Of a stretch of 64,000 nt of DNA, positions 15,514-25,711 are shown one piece after another. A program made the translations under genes and the position numbers. The notes below the pieces were generated by a model. That model was not told the origin of the DNA. It made no database searches and was given only the letters and a program-made list of their open reading frames with translations. Position 1 is the stretch's first letter, and every line of letters starts with the position of its first letter. The DNA is from Massilia rubra (GTDB lineage Bacteria; Pseudomonadota; Gammaproteobacteria; Burkholderiales; Burkholderiaceae_D), in contig NZ_VUYU01000017.1 of assembly GCF_011682065.1 (NCBI RefSeq), positions 62,001 through 126,000 on the forward strand, in the 5' to 3' direction.

Positions 15514-16062
15514 TCAGTCATTAAATTCCGCGCGGACACTATTTAATCTAAGTGTTGCTTCTTGGAGATCTTCATCGTGATCCATCACCGATGTGGTGAA
15601 TCCGGGGTCCATGTTGGTGCGTTCGAAGATCCCGGAACGCTCAAGGCGCACCAAAACGCGGCATGCGCAGCGCATTAACTGTTCGACATAGGCGTGTGCT
15701 TCCTCGATCTCGGTCTCGTCGGCGAAAGTATAGGCTTCGATGGCGTCGCGATGTGCGCCCCAGCCCGCTTCCCAATGCGGCTGGTCCTGGTTGAAATCCT
15801 GGTATTTCCAGTCGCCGAAATTGGTTTTCAGTGCGGCCAGGTCGGCTGCGCTGTACTGGAAGCGCTCGATATATTCTTTTGCCGTCTCGGCAAATGCCGC
15901 CTCGCTGTTAAAACACAGCAGGAACATCCCCGAGTCGGCCATGCAGTCGATGCCGAAGCCATAGAAACTCTCGTCAGGGTGCTCGTCGCTAAACTGGCGG
16001 ATCGACACCAGCGACAGGGCGAACAGCTGTTCTTCGATCGGCGTTAAGTCAGGTGCTTTCAT
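15514..16062 (-). CDS. Cytoplasmic DUF4303-like protein
   Basis: This 182-residue protein starts at the ATG with AAGGAT seven bases upstream (15 extra upstream codons rejected). It has no signal peptide or membrane segment. The SFYGFGIDCMADSGMFLLCFNSE segment and the FGDWKYQDFNQ segment resemble the DUF4303 group, often found beside polymorphic-toxin immunity genes or as stand-alone genes. No toxin is visible nearby. It is acidic overall. Function is unknown. Confidence 0.65.
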   Translation of the reverse strand: MKAPDLTPIEEQLFALSLVSIRQFSDEHPDESFYGFGIDCMADSGMFLLCFNSEAAFAETAKEYIERFQYSAADLAALKTNFGDWKYQDFNQDQPHWEAGWGAHRDAIEAYTFADETEIEEAHAYVEQLMRCACRVLVRLERSGIFERTNMDPGFTTSVMDHDEDLQEATLRLNSVRAEFND

Positions 16063-16103
16063 GACTGATCCTTGTTCCTTGTCGTGATGCAGGTGGCCGG
16101 CCC

Positions 16104-16135
16104 ACAAAAAAATACAGCCCGCATGGGCGGGCTGT
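16104..16135 (-). terminator. Rho-independent terminator of sodB
   Basis: Read on the minus strand, ACAGCCCGC-loop-GCGGGCTGT (stem 16114-16122/16127-16135) is followed by ATTTTTTTG. It lies 18 bases after the sodB stop, making sodB a separate unit from the DUF4303-like gene downstream. Confidence 0.88.
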
Positions 16136-16153
16136 TATTTATGCGTCGGTCAT

Positions 16154-16732
16154 TCAGGCCGCGTTTTGCGCGACGAAGTCCCAGTTGACCAGGCCCCAGA
16201 AGGTTTCGACATACTTGGCGCGGGCGTTGCGGTAGTCGATGTAGTAAGCGTGCTCCCAGACGTCGCAGGTCAGCAGCGGCTGGTCGCCGGTGGTCAGCGG
16301 GCAGCCGGCGTTCGAGGTGTTGACGATGTCAACGCCGCCGTCGGCTTTTTGCACCAGCCAGGTCCAGCCGGAACCGAAGTTGCCGAGGCACGACTTGGTG
16401 AATTCTTCCTTGAATTTGTCGAACGAACCCCACTTGGCGTTGATCGCGTCGGCCACTTTGCCGCTTGGCGCGCCGCCACCGTTCGGCTTCATGCCGTTCC
16501 AGTAGAAGGTGTGGTTCCACACCTGGGCTGCGTTGTTGAACACGCCGCCGGAGGATTTCTTGATGATCTCTTCGAGCGACAGGTCCGCGAACTCGGTACC
16601 CTTGATCAGGTTGTTCAGGTTGGTCACATAGGTCTGGTGATGCTTGCCGTAGTGGTATTCCAGCGTTTCTTTCGAAATGTGGGGAGCCAGGGCGTCCATT
16701 TCATACGGCAGAGGCGGCAGTGTGTGTTCCAT
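16154..16732 (-). CDS. sodB: Superoxide dismutase [Fe]
   Basis: This 192-residue cytoplasmic enzyme dismutates superoxide. The metal ligands are visible in [10 protein letters not shown] (H27), NHTFYW (H74), [13 protein letters not shown] (D and H). The [12 protein letters not shown] motif and the GSGW segment fit the Fe/Mn superfamily with Fe-type signature residues (family knowledge). Length equals the standard SodB length. Monocistronic: own terminator downstream and xseA ending upstream. Confidence 0.95.
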   Translation of the reverse strand: MEHTLPPLPYEMDALAPHISKETLEYHYGKHHQTYVTNLNNLIKGTEFADLSLEEIIKKSSGGVFNNAAQVWNHTFYWNGMKPNGGGAPSGKVADAINAKWGSFDKFKEEFTKSCLGNFGSGWTWLVQKADGGVDIVNTSNAGCPLTTGDQPLLTCDVWEHAYYIDYRNARAKYVETFWGLVNWDFVAQNAA

Positions 16733-16846
16733 GTTGTGTCCTTTTTGTTTGGAAAAGCGTCGATGATTCTGAACCGGTGCTTATTGTAATTCGGATGCGC
16801 GTTCGTTGCTTATTTGCTTCGTGCCGGCAAAAGGCCTTGCACCCGA

Positions 16847-18232
16847 TTATTCAAGGTGGGCTTGCACGCTGGCCACACCGACCTCGGCGCTGCCCTCGGC
16901 CAGGCGCACCGTGAGCGGCTGGCCAGGCTTGATCTGCGCCGGCGAGCGCAGCACGGCGCCTTTGGCGTCGCGCACGATGGCGTAGCCGCGTTCGAGCGTG
17001 CGCTGCGGGTTGAGCAGTTCGAGTTGGGCCGCCAGCGCGCCGAGCGCATCGCGCTTCTGGCCGAGCTGGTTGGCCAGGGCGGTGCCGTAGCGGCGCTGCT
17101 GCGAGGCGATTTCGCTGCGCAGGGCGCGCACATCGGGCCGATGGCTGGCCCAGCGCGCGCGCAGTTGCGCCAGCACATAGCCCTGGCGTTGGAGCGGCGC
17201 GCGCACCGCGTGCGTCATCGCGGTCGACAGCGCCACCAGCTCGAGGCGCTGGTGGCCGATGCGCGCCGACGGGCTGAGCAGGCGGCGTTGCCAGTTGTCC
17301 AGGCCCTGGTGCGCATCGTTCAGGGCATGGCGCATGGCGCGGCGCAGGTCGCCGGCATCGGCCGACAGCGACGCGATCCAGTCCGCGCGCGGGGTGGCGG
17401 CCAGTTCGGCGGCGGCGGTCGGGGTGGCCGCGCGCAGGTCGGCGGCAAAGTCGGCGATGGTGAAATCGGTCTCGTGGCCGACCCCGGCGATGACTGGCAT
17501 GCTGCAAGCGGCGATCGCGTGCGCGACCACTTCTTCGTTAAAACTCCACAAGTCTTCGATCGAGCCGCCGCCACGGCATACCAGCAGCACGTCGACCTCG
17601 GCCCGGCGCGAGGCCGTTTGAATTGCGCCGGCGATCTTGTCGGCCGCGCCTTGGCCCTGCACCGGGGCCGGGTAGAGCACGATGCGCACGTGCGGCGCGC
17701 GCCGCTTGAGCGCGCTCAGGATGTCGCGCAGCGCCGCCGCCTGCGGGCTGGTGACGATGCCGACGCTGCGCGTGAACAAGGGCAGGGGACGCTTGCGTTC
17801 CTGGTCGAACAGGCCTTGCGCGCCGAGTTTGTCTTTCAGGCGCAGGAAGGCTTCGTACAGCGCCCCCACGCCGGCGCGCCGGATCGCCTCCACATTGATC
17901 TGGTAGTCGCCGCGCGCGCCGTACAGGGTCACCAGCGCGCGCACCTCGACCTTGTCGCCTTCGCGCGGGATGAAACCGGCGTACTGGGCGCGGCCGCGGA
18001 ACATCACCGCGCGCACCTGGGCCGCGTCGTCCTTGAGCGTGAAATACCAGTGGCCGGAACTGGCCTTGGTGAAGTTGGACACTTCCCCGCTGATCCAGGT
18101 CAGGGGAAAGGAGCGCTCGAGCAGGCGCGCCACCTGGGCGTTGAGCGCGCTGACGGTCAGCACGGGAGGAGCGCTAGGCGGCGCGGCGGGCGCGGCAAAA
18201 AACGGCGGATCTTGGTCGAAATCGGTTTGCAT
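16847..18232 (-). CDS. xseA: Exodeoxyribonuclease VII large subunit
   Basis: This 461-residue protein degrades single-stranded DNA together with XseB. It has an N-terminal OB-fold ([40 protein letters not shown]), then the catalytic domain with [34 protein letters not shown] and [31 protein letters not shown], then a long coiled coil and a C-terminal [13 protein letters not shown] segment. The start chosen is the ATG at 18232; a GTG at 18259 would add nine residues without a better ribosome site. It is divergent from exbB across the DnaA-box array. xseB is not nearby. Confidence 0.93.
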   Translation of the reverse strand: MQTDFDQDPPFFAAPAAPPSAPPVLTVSALNAQVARLLERSFPLTWISGEVSNFTKASSGHWYFTLKDDAAQVRAVMFRGRAQYAGFIPREGDKVEVRALVTLYGARGDYQINVEAIRRAGVGALYEAFLRLKDKLGAQGLFDQERKRPLPLFTRSVGIVTSPQAAALRDILSALKRRAPHVRIVLYPAPVQGQGAADKIAGAIQTASRRAEVDVLLVCRGGGSIEDLWSFNEEVVAHAIAACSMPVIAGVGHETDFTIADFAADLRAATPTAAAELAATPRADWIASLSADAGDLRRAMRHALNDAHQGLDNWQRRLLSPSARIGHQRLELVALSTAMTHAVRAPLQRQGYVLAQLRARWASHRPDVRALRSEIASQQRRYGTALANQLGQKRDALGALAAQLELLNPQRTLERGYAIVRDAKGAVLRSPAQIKPGQPLTVRLAEGSAEVGVASVQAHLE

Positions 18233-19239
18233 GGGAAGAGTTCCGGAATAACTGTCCACAAAATTTTAGAGCGGTCATGCTTATGTCACATATCGCGCAA
18301 AACGACAAGAGTTTTTTCTAAGTCGATGATTTTAAAAGAAAAAGCCGCGCTGCCGGTTTTCAGTGCAATGCCCGAAAAGCCTGTTAAATCAAGCACTTTG
18401 ACGATCCCGTCGGGAGTTGCTCACAAAGTTATCCACAGAAATTGTGTGGAAGTTTTTCCGTACTGACAGGAGACGCCCTGCCTCAAACTTGCGCACCGGG
18501 TTGCTATCTGTTTGTAATCAAGCACTTGCGTGCTTGCGAACGACATTGCACACAATCTTGTCCACAGAAGCTGTGCAGAACTGCCGGGCTTATCCACCGC
18601 GCTGCCCCCGCGCCGGCCCTGCCTGAAATTTAAGCACGACATGTTTTCTACATAAAATCAATGACTTAGTACTTAGTTAAGCGGCTTGCTCACAATGTTG
18701 TCCACAAAAGGTGTGCAGAACGCGCGGACTTGTCCACCGCGCTGTATCACGGCGCAAACGGGCGCCTGCATGGCCGTTTTGGGCGACCGGGAGGGTGTTT
18801 ATCCCCACTTGCATCATAATTGTGCAGAGTCATTTTCTTCAATGAAAGCAAAGACTTGGGACGCAATCGGCGGCTTTGCTCACAATCTTATCCACAAAAG
18901 GTGTGCAGAAGATTTTCGCGCCAGCCTGCCTTGTTTTTACGCTTAAAGCATTTTTCCTTTCGAATCAGGTACTTGACTGCCCACCCCCGGTATTGCTAAC
19001 AATCTTATCCACAGTTTTTGTTCAAAACATCGATGCAATTTTTAATTTTCCACATGCTTAGTTTTTACGCATTGCAAACTTTCCCTTTAAAATCAAGGAC
19101 ATCAGCTTGCTTGGGCCCGCTTGCGCACAATCTTATCCACAGAAGGTGTGCAGAAGTGGACTTGCCGAGTGACAGGCAAACACGTTACATTGCCGGGGTT
19201 CGTTCTTATCAAGAATCACCATTCACTCAGGAGTTTGTT
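18233..19239. other. 1-kb non-coding region with a tandem array of DnaA-box repeats
   Basis: No credible gene. Six main copies plus one degenerate copy of a repeat occur every 90-140 bases. Each copy has the core GCTCACAATCTTATCCACA followed by GAAGGTGTGCAGAA. About 30 bases before each core is a second motif like AAATCAAGCACTT (near 18387, 18517, 18655, 18839, 18962, 19090). The core contains the consensus DnaA box TTATCCACA in four copies. No dnaA, dnaN or gidA is present, so this is probably a DnaA-titration or regulatory locus, not the main origin. Confidence 0.85.
18418..19156 (+). repeat. DnaA-box-containing tandem repeat array (six full copies and one degenerate)
   Basis: Boxes on the plus strand: TTATCCACA at 18429-18437, 18888-18896, 19005-19013 and 19133-19141; TTGTCCACA at 18558-18566 and 18698-18706; degenerate TTATCCCCA at 18799-18807. 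Secondary boxes TTATCCACC (18590) and TTGTCCACC (18730) follow copies 2 and 3, each in a CCACCGCGCTG context. A further TGTCCACAA lies at 18254. All point the same way. The GCACA and TGTGC ends of each unit are inverted, so each could form a weak hairpin. Confidence 0.88.
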
Positions 19240-19845
19240 TTGCTGCCCATTCTTCAAGCTGCAGGTTGGCCAATCTGGCCGTTGCTGATCGCCTCTCTCG
19301 TCGCTTTAGCGTTGATCGTCGAGCGCATTATTTATCTGCGCCGCGCCAAAATCCTGCCACCGCAGTTGCTTGATGAAGTGGTGCGCGTCTATCACAACGG
19401 CAAAATCACCAAAGATGTGATCGACTCGCTGGAAAAGAACTCCCCGCTCGGCACCGTGCTCGCCGCCGCCCTGCGCAATGTCGACGCCCCGCGCGACGTC
19501 ATGAAAGAATCGATCGAAGAAGCCGGCCGCGGCGTGGCCCACGTGCTGGAACGCTTCCTGACCACGATCGGCACCATCGCCTCGCTGGCCCCGCTGATGG
19601 GTCTGTTCGGCACGGTGGTCGGCATGATCGAGATTTTTGGCTCGACCAATTCGACCGGCGCCAACCCGGCCCAGCTGGCCCACGGTATTTCGGTCGCGCT
19701 GTACAACACCGCCTTCGGTATCGCCATCGCCATGCCATCCCTGATTGCCTATCGCCACTTCCGCGCCCTGGTCGACAGCTTCATCATCGATATGGAATTG
19801 CAGGCAGTGAAGTTCGTCGACGTCGTGCACGGTGCCCGCAAATGA
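19240..19845 (+). CDS. exbB: ExbB/TolQ-family proton channel subunit
   Basis: This 201-residue inner-membrane protein with ExbD uses the proton gradient to power TonB- or Tol-type transport. The TTG start at 19240 has an ideal AGGAG six bases upstream, and upstream in-frame codons run through the DnaA repeats. TM1 is WPIWPLLIASLVALALIVERIIYL. TM2 and TM3 lie in FLTTIGTIASLAPLMGLFGTVVGMI and LYNTAFGIAIAMPSLIAYRHF, the conserved signature of the MotA/TolQ/ExbB family. It is the first gene of a six-gene operon and overlaps exbD (ATGA). No tonB follows. Confidence 0.92.
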   Translation: MLPILQAAGWPIWPLLIASLVALALIVERIIYLRRAKILPPQLLDEVVRVYHNGKITKDVIDSLEKNSPLGTVLAAALRNVDAPRDVMKESIEEAGRGVAHVLERFLTTIGTIASLAPLMGLFGTVVGMIEIFGSTNSTGANPAQLAHGISVALYNTAFGIAIAMPSLIAYRHFRALVDSFIIDMELQAVKFVDVVHGARK

Positions 19846-20288
19846 TGAACTTTCGCCGCGGCCAGAAACGTGAAGATCCAGAGATCAACCTGATCCCCTT
19901 CATCGATGTGCTGCTGGTGGTGCTGATTTTCCTGATGGTCACGACCACCTACAGCAAGTTTACCGAGTTGAAGATTACCTTGCCGACCGCCGACGCCGAA
20001 AAGGCGTTGGAAAAGCCGTTCGAACTGAACGTCACGGTCGATGCCAAGGGTAACTACACGATCAACAACCAGCCGGTGTCGTTTTCTAACGTCGCCAACC
20101 TGGCGTCCGACCTGAAAGCGGCCGCCACGGCCGGCCAGGCCGCGGCCAGCGGCGAAAAGAGCCCGGTGGTGGTCATCAACGCCGACCAGTTCGCGATGCA
20201 CCAGATGGTCATCAACGTGATGGAAGCGGCGCGCATGGCAGGCTACGACAAGCTGACGTTCGCCGCCCAGACCGGCGAGAAGAAGTAA
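19842..20288 (+). CDS. exbD: ExbD/TolR-family protein
   Basis: This 148-residue protein has one membrane helix (INLIPFIDVLLVVLIFLMVTTTY) with the essential proton-carrying Asp (D22) and a periplasmic domain ending in the VVVINADQFAMHQMVINVMEAARMAGYDKLTFA fold typical of ExbD. The start overlaps exbB by four bases; a second in-frame ATG at 19845 is possible. It partners ExbB. Confidence 0.93.
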   Translation: MMNFRRGQKREDPEINLIPFIDVLLVVLIFLMVTTTYSKFTELKITLPTADAEKALEKPFELNVTVDAKGNYTINNQPVSFSNVANLASDLKAAATAGQAAASGEKSPVVVINADQFAMHQMVINVMEAARMAGYDKLTFAAQTGEKK

Positions 20289-20323
20289 AACCAGCGCAGG
20301 CGAAGCGATTCGCCTGCCGCCTC

Positions 20324-21364
20324 ATGTCTTCCTCCTCTTCCTCCTCCCTCGAAACGACCCTCACGCGCGCCTGGCTGCGGCGCGGCCCGCTCGCTTGCGC
20401 GCTGTGGCCGCTCTCCTTGCTGTTTCGCGCCGTCAGCGGCCTGCGCGCGCTGCTGTTCCGGGCCGGCGTGCTCACCTCGACCCGGCTGCCGGTGCCGGTC
20501 ATCGTGGTCGGCAATATTTTTATCGGCGGCACCGGCAAGACGCCGCTGACAATCTGGCTGGCCGAGGCCTTGCGCGCGGCCGGTTTCAATCCCGGCATCA
20601 TCTCGCGCGGGCATGGCGGCAGCGACAGCGCCGCGCGCCAGGTCACGCCCGATTCAACCGCGCGCGAGGTCGGTGACGAGCCGCTCCTGATCGCGCGCCG
20701 CACCGGCTGCCCGGTGGTGGTGGGGCGCGACCGCGGCGCCGCCGGGCGCGCCTTGCTGGCCGCCCATCCCCAGGTCGACGTGATCCTCACCGACGACGGC
20801 TTGCAGCACTACGCCTTGCGGCGCGATATCGAAATCGTGCTGTTCGACGGACGCGGCACCGGCAACGGCTGGCTGCTGCCGGCCGGTCCCTTGCGCGAGG
20901 CGCCCTCGCGCCGGCGCGACTTCACCATCGTCAACGCGGCGGAAATCACGCCGGCCTTGCGCCAGGCGGTCGGTGGCGAGCCATTCCGCATGCAGCTGGC
21001 CGGCGGCTTCGCCGAGCCCCTGGCGCGTCCGGGCCATCAGGTGGCGCTGGCCAGCCTGCGCGGCCAGCGTATCGTTGCCGCCTGCGGCATCGGCAATCCG
21101 CAGCGCTTCTTTACCTTGCTGCGCGGCGCCGGCCTGGAGGTGCGTGAACTGCCGCTGCCGGACCATCACGATTTCCTGGACCAGCCTTTTGTGGCCGTCG
21201 ATGCGGACATCATCCTGATCACCGAGAAGGATGCAGTAAAATGTGCGCAAATTGAAAATCTCAAATATGACCCGAGACTGTGGGTCGTACCGGTGACGGC
21301 GCAGTTAGACGCCGCGCTGGCCCAACAAATTGTGGAGAAATGTCGTGGATGCTCGACTGCTTGA
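20324..21364 (+). CDS. lpxK: Tetraacyldisaccharide 4'-kinase (lipid A synthesis)
   Basis: This 346-residue inner-membrane-associated kinase phosphorylates the 4' position of the lipid A disaccharide. The P-loop [12 protein letters not shown] is at residues 63-74, followed by [29 protein letters not shown] and the [19 protein letters not shown] signature, with a C-terminal DHHDF motif. Upstream membrane-interacting helix at about 25-50. It is in operon with exbBD and overlaps the Trm112-like gene by 20 bases. Confidence 0.95.
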   Translation: MSSSSSSSLETTLTRAWLRRGPLACALWPLSLLFRAVSGLRALLFRAGVLTSTRLPVPVIVVGNIFIGGTGKTPLTIWLAEALRAAGFNPGIISRGHGGSDSAARQVTPDSTAREVGDEPLLIARRTGCPVVVGRDRGAAGRALLAAHPQVDVILTDDGLQHYALRRDIEIVLFDGRGTGNGWLLPAGPLREAPSRRRDFTIVNAAEITPALRQAVGGEPFRMQLAGGFAEPLARPGHQVALASLRGQRIVAACGIGNPQRFFTLLRGAGLEVRELPLPDHHDFLDQPFVAVDADIILITEKDAVKCAQIENLKYDPRLWVVPVTAQLDAALAQQIVEKCRGCSTA

Positions 21365-21515
21365 TATCCTGGTCTGCCCTGTATGCAAAGGCCCGCTCGA
21401 ACTGGACAAAAAGGCCCAGGAACTGATCTGCCGCGGCGACCGCCTGGCGTTTCCGATCCGCGACGGCATTCCGATCATGTGGGCCGACCAGGCGCGCAAG
21501 ATCGAAGCGCTGTAA
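21345..21515 (+). CDS. Trm112-family small zinc-binding protein
   Basis: This 56-residue protein starts at GTG 21345, with GGAG seven bases upstream, inside the lpxK end. Sequence [20 protein letters not shown] carries a CPVC pair; the family usually has a second Cys pair, here only [20 protein letters not shown] is visible, so one ligand may be missing. The family is always found before kdsB in this operon. Bacterial function is not settled. Confidence 0.88.
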   Translation: MDARLLDILVCPVCKGPLELDKKAQELICRGDRLAFPIRDGIPIMWADQARKIEAL

Positions 21516-21518
21516 GCG

Positions 21519-22271
21519 ATGGGCTTCATCGTCATCATTCCGGCGCGCATGGCGTCGACCCGGCTGCCGGACAAACCGCTGGCCGACCTGGGCGGCAAAC
21601 CGATGGTGGTGCGCGTGGCCGAACGCGCGGCCGCCTCCGGCGCCGAACGGATCATCGTGGCCACCGACCATGAGGCCATCGCTAGCGCCTGCCGCCAGCA
21701 CGGGGTGGAAGTGTGCATGACGCGCGCCGACCATCCGTCCGGCACCGACCGCATCGCCGAAGTGGCGCGCACCCTGGACCTGGCGCCGGACGCGGTGGTG
21801 GTCAACCTGCAAGGCGACGAGCCGCTGATCGACCCGGCCTTGCTGGCCGCCAGCGCCGCCCTGGTCGGGCCTGGCGTGCCGATGGCCACCTGCGCCCATC
21901 CGCTGCACGAGGCCGCCGACGCCTTCAATCCGAACGTGGTCAAGGTGGTGCTCGACAAGCTTGGCCGCGCCATGTATTTTTCGCGCGCCACCATTCCGTG
22001 GCACCGCGACGGCTTTGCGCAGTCGAAGGATAGTCTGCCGGCGGCCTATGTTGCGCTGCGCCATATCGGCCTGTACGCGTACACGAATGCTTTCCTGCAA
22101 ACCTATCCGACCCTGGAACCGGCGCCGCTCGAAGCGGTCGAAGCACTCGAGCAGTTGCGCGTGCTGTGGCACGGTTTCCCCATCGCCGTGCATGTCACCA
22201 AGAGCGCTCCGGCGGCCGGTGTCGACACGCCTGAGGATCTTGAACGGGTGCGCCTGCATTATGCGAGTTAG
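21519..22271 (+). CDS. kdsB: 3-deoxy-manno-octulosonate cytidylyltransferase (CMP-Kdo synthetase)
   Basis: This 250-residue cytoplasmic enzyme activates Kdo for LPS core synthesis. It has [23 protein letters not shown] at the N-terminus, the VATDHEAI and [10 protein letters not shown] motifs, [11 protein letters not shown], the YFSRATIPW segment, [12 protein letters not shown] and the end [11 protein letters not shown]. It starts three bases after the Trm112-like stop. Together with lpxK it makes this an LPS operon. Confidence 0.96.
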   Translation: MGFIVIIPARMASTRLPDKPLADLGGKPMVVRVAERAAASGAERIIVATDHEAIASACRQHGVEVCMTRADHPSGTDRIAEVARTLDLAPDAVVVNLQGDEPLIDPALLAASAALVGPGVPMATCAHPLHEAADAFNPNVVKVVLDKLGRAMYFSRATIPWHRDGFAQSKDSLPAAYVALRHIGLYAYTNAFLQTYPTLEPAPLEAVEALEQLRVLWHGFPIAVHVTKSAPAAGVDTPEDLERVRLHYAS

Positions 22272-22323
22272 CTTTGCTACAGCGCAGCATGCGTTTCGGT
22301 TCTCATCCGTAACCGACGCATAG

Positions 22324-23115
<792 letters not shown>

Positions 23116-23134
23116 ATGTAGCGAGAACACAAGA

Positions 23135-23156
23135 GCGGACTTCGGTCCGCTTTTTT
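23135..23156 (+). terminator. Rho-independent terminator of adk
   Basis: GCGGAC-TTCG-GTCCGC followed by six T. The UUCG-type tetraloop is a standard strong terminator and ends the exbB-adk operon. Confidence 0.95.
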
Positions 23157-23449
23157 GATGGCCGTGCCGTGTGCTAAGGCCCGCTAACATTCGCTCCGTC
23201 ATTCCCGCCTGCGCGGGAATGACGGAGCTGGGTTTTTGCAGTGAAATCTCGCTGTCAGGGCCCTGCGGTAATCAAAGCATCACCAGTTTGTCCTGCCTTG
23301 GCCGCGCTCCGCGGCCGGCGTTCCCGGATTTTTTTTGGATTCAAAGTTTTGCAGTACGCAGTGAGCTTGGCCCATCTCTTTCACTCTGTTGTTGGAGCGG
23401 TCTTTCGAATGTGTTGTTGTGTTACTTGATAAAAAAGCGAGGGGACGAT
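23157..23449 (+). other. Intergenic region upstream of the H+-pyrophosphatase gene
   Basis: About 290 bases with no credible gene. It contains the 15-bp palindrome at 23194-23227 and probably the promoter of the pyrophosphatase gene, though I cannot assign -35/-10 boxes with confidence. Confidence 0.5.
23194..23227. repeat. REP-like palindrome
   Basis: CTCCGTCATTCCCGC and its exact complement flank a CTGC loop. This CGTCATTCCCGC type is a widespread dispersed palindrome in proteobacteria. A related copy is at 2744-2777. Confidence 0.8.
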
Positions 23450-25594
23450 ATGACAGCAAGATTTCTTGTCTTTGCAGTTGTGTGCGGCGTCATTGCCGTG
23501 ATTTATGGATTGGTGACGCGTAGCTGGATTCTGCGCCAGGACCCGGGCAACGCCCGCATGCAGGCCATCGCCCAGGCCATCCAGGAAGGCGCCGCCGCCT
23601 ACCTCGGGCGCCAGTACCGCACCATCGGCATGGTCGGCGTGGTGCTGCTCATCGCCATTGGCGTGCTGCTCGACATGAATACCGCGATCGGCTTCCTGAT
23701 CGGCGCGGTGCTCTCCGGCGCTTGCGGCTTCATCGGCATGAACGTGTCGGTGCGCGCCAATGTGCGCACCGCGCAGGCCGCCACAAAAGGCATGAACGAA
23801 GCGCTCGACGTCGCCTTCAAGGGCGGCGCCATCACCGGCATGCTGGTGGTCGGCCTGGGCCTGCTCGGCGTGACCCTGTTCTACTGGATGCTCACCGCCC
23901 AGGCCGCCGGCGGCAGCGCCACCCAGCATGACGTCATCAAGCCGCTCATCGGGCTGGCCTTCGGCGCCTCGCTCATTTCCATTTTCGCCCGCCTTGGCGG
24001 CGGCATCTTCACCAAGGGCGCCGACGTCGGCGCCGACCTGGTCGGCAAGGTCGAAGCCGGCATTCCCGAAGACGATCCGCGCAACCCGGCCGTGATCGCC
24101 GACAACGTGGGCGACAACGTCGGCGACTGCGCCGGCATGGCCGCCGACCTGTTCGAAACCTATGTCGTCACCCTGATCGCCACCATGCTGCTGGGCGCGC
24201 TGATGATGGCCACGCCGGGCGGCGAAGCGGTCATCTATCCGCTGTTGCTGGGGGCGGTGTCGATCATCGGATCGATCGTCGGCTGCTCGCTGGTCAAGGC
24301 CAGACCGGGCAAGAAAATCATGTCGGCCCTGTACACGGGCCTGTGGTGGGCCGCCGGCCTGTCGCTGATCGGCTTTGCCGGCGTGACCTGGATGGTCTGG
24401 GGCGACGACACCATGCGCATGAAAATGATGGGCTGTGCGCTGGTCGGCATCGTCCTGACCGGCCTGATGGTCTACATCACCGAGTACTACACCGGCACCG
24501 ACTTCAAACCGGTCAAGCACATCGCCGAAGCGTCCACCACCGGCCACGGCACCAACATCATCGCCGGCCTGGGCGTGTCGATGAAGTCGACCGCCTACCC
24601 GGTGCTGGCGGTGTGCGCCGCCATCCTTGCCTCGTACCAGATGGGGCAGTTGTACGGCATCGCGATTGCCGCCACCTCCATGCTGTCGATGGCCGGCATC
24701 GTGGTCGCGCTCGACGCCTACGGCCCGATTACCGATAACGCCGGCGGCATCGCCGAAATGTCGGGCATGCCCGAATCGGTGCGCGCCATTACCGATCCGC
24801 TGGACGCGGTCGGCAACACCACCAAGGCCGTCACCAAGGGCTACGCCATCGGTTCGGCCGGCCTGGCCGCGCTGGTGCTGTTCGCCGACTACACCCACGC
24901 CCTCGAATCGGTCGGCAAGCAGGTCTCGTTCGACCTGTCGAACCCGATGGTGATCGTCGGCCTGTTCATCGGTGGCCTGATTCCCTACCTGTTCGGCGCC
25001 ATGGCGATGGAAGCGGTGGGGCGCGCCGCCGGCGCCGTGGTGGTCGAGGTGCGGCGCCAGTTCCGCGACATCAAGGGCATCATGGACGGCACCGGCAAGC
25101 CGGAATACGACAAGGCGGTCGACATGCTGACCGCCTCGGCGATCCGCGAAATGATCTTGCCGTCGCTGCTGCCGGTGGTGGTGCCGGTGGTGGTCGGCAT
25201 GCTGCTCGGGCCGGCCGCGCTGGGCGGGCTGTTGATGGGCACCATCGTCACCGGCCTGTTCGTCGCCATTTCCATGACCACCGGCGGCGGCGCCTGGGAC
25301 AACGCCAAGAAATACATCGAGGATGGCCACTTCGGCGGCAAAGGGTCGGACGCGCACAAGGCCGCCGTGACCGGCGACACCGTGGGCGACCCGTACAAGG
25401 ACACCGCCGGCCCGGCCGTCAATCCGCTGATTAAGATCATCAACATCGTCGCGCTGCTGCTGGTGCCCTTGCTGCCGGTGACCGGCTGGATCGCGGTGAC
25501 CGTGCCGCCGGGCCATCCGCCCGTCAATACGGTGGTGCCCGGTCCGGTGGCCCAGGCCATCCCGGCCACCTTGGCCAAGGCCCCCGCGCGCTGA
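23450..25594 (+). CDS. hppA: Membrane-bound proton-translocating pyrophosphatase, K+-independent type
   Basis: This 714-residue integral membrane pump hydrolyses pyrophosphate and exports protons. The start is ATG 23450 with GAGGGG upstream, and it opens with a membrane helix ([20 protein letters not shown]). The catalytic signature is [47 protein letters not shown] in overlapping pieces (e.g. [11 protein letters not shown] and [10 protein letters not shown]). The GNTTKA stretch has Lys where K+-dependent enzymes have Ala, placing it in the K+-independent class by family knowledge. About 15 hydrophobic segments. Its own unit: terminator upstream, AT-rich gap downstream. Confidence 0.95.
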   Translation: MTARFLVFAVVCGVIAVIYGLVTRSWILRQDPGNARMQAIAQAIQEGAAAYLGRQYRTIGMVGVVLLIAIGVLLDMNTAIGFLIGAVLSGACGFIGMNVSVRANVRTAQAATKGMNEALDVAFKGGAITGMLVVGLGLLGVTLFYWMLTAQAAGGSATQHDVIKPLIGLAFGASLISIFARLGGGIFTKGADVGADLVGKVEAGIPEDDPRNPAVIADNVGDNVGDCAGMAADLFETYVVTLIATMLLGALMMATPGGEAVIYPLLLGAVSIIGSIVGCSLVKARPGKKIMSALYTGLWWAAGLSLIGFAGVTWMVWGDDTMRMKMMGCALVGIVLTGLMVYITEYYTGTDFKPVKHIAEASTTGHGTNIIAGLGVSMKSTAYPVLAVCAAILASYQMGQLYGIAIAATSMLSMAGIVVALDAYGPITDNAGGIAEMSGMPESVRAITDPLDAVGNTTKAVTKGYAIGSAGLAALVLFADYTHALESVGKQVSFDLSNPMVIVGLFIGGLIPYLFGAMAMEAVGRAAGAVVVEVRRQFRDIKGIMDGTGKPEYDKAVDMLTASAIREMILPSLLPVVVPVVVGMLLGPAALGGLLMGTIVTGLFVAISMTTGGGAWDNAKKYIEDGHFGGKGSDAHKAAVTGDTVGDPYKDTAGPAVNPLIKIINIVALLLVPLLPVTGWIAVTVPPGHPPVNTVVPGPVAQAIPATLAKAPAR

Positions 25595-25711
25595 GCGATT
25601 CGCATGTGTTCACATGTAATTTTCTTGTGACAATTGATTACTGGTTTCCAAATTGTAAACATCGTAATGTTCATTCTTTACTAATATTTCTAAGTTTGAA
25701 GGAACAATGCG

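Noticed and set aside
18418-19156. CRISPR array
   Set aside because: Repeat units are imperfect, spacing is 90-140 bp and the spacers share conserved motifs; no cas genes are present.
18233-19239. Chromosomal replication origin (oriC)
   Set aside because: Boxes fit DnaA, but there is no dnaA/dnaN/gidA/parAB neighbourhood and no clear AT-rich unwinding tract; kept only as a hypothesis to test.
19018-19239. N-terminal extension of ExbB through the repeat array
   Set aside because: It translates the DnaA repeats and lacks homology; TTG 19240 has an ideal ribosome site.
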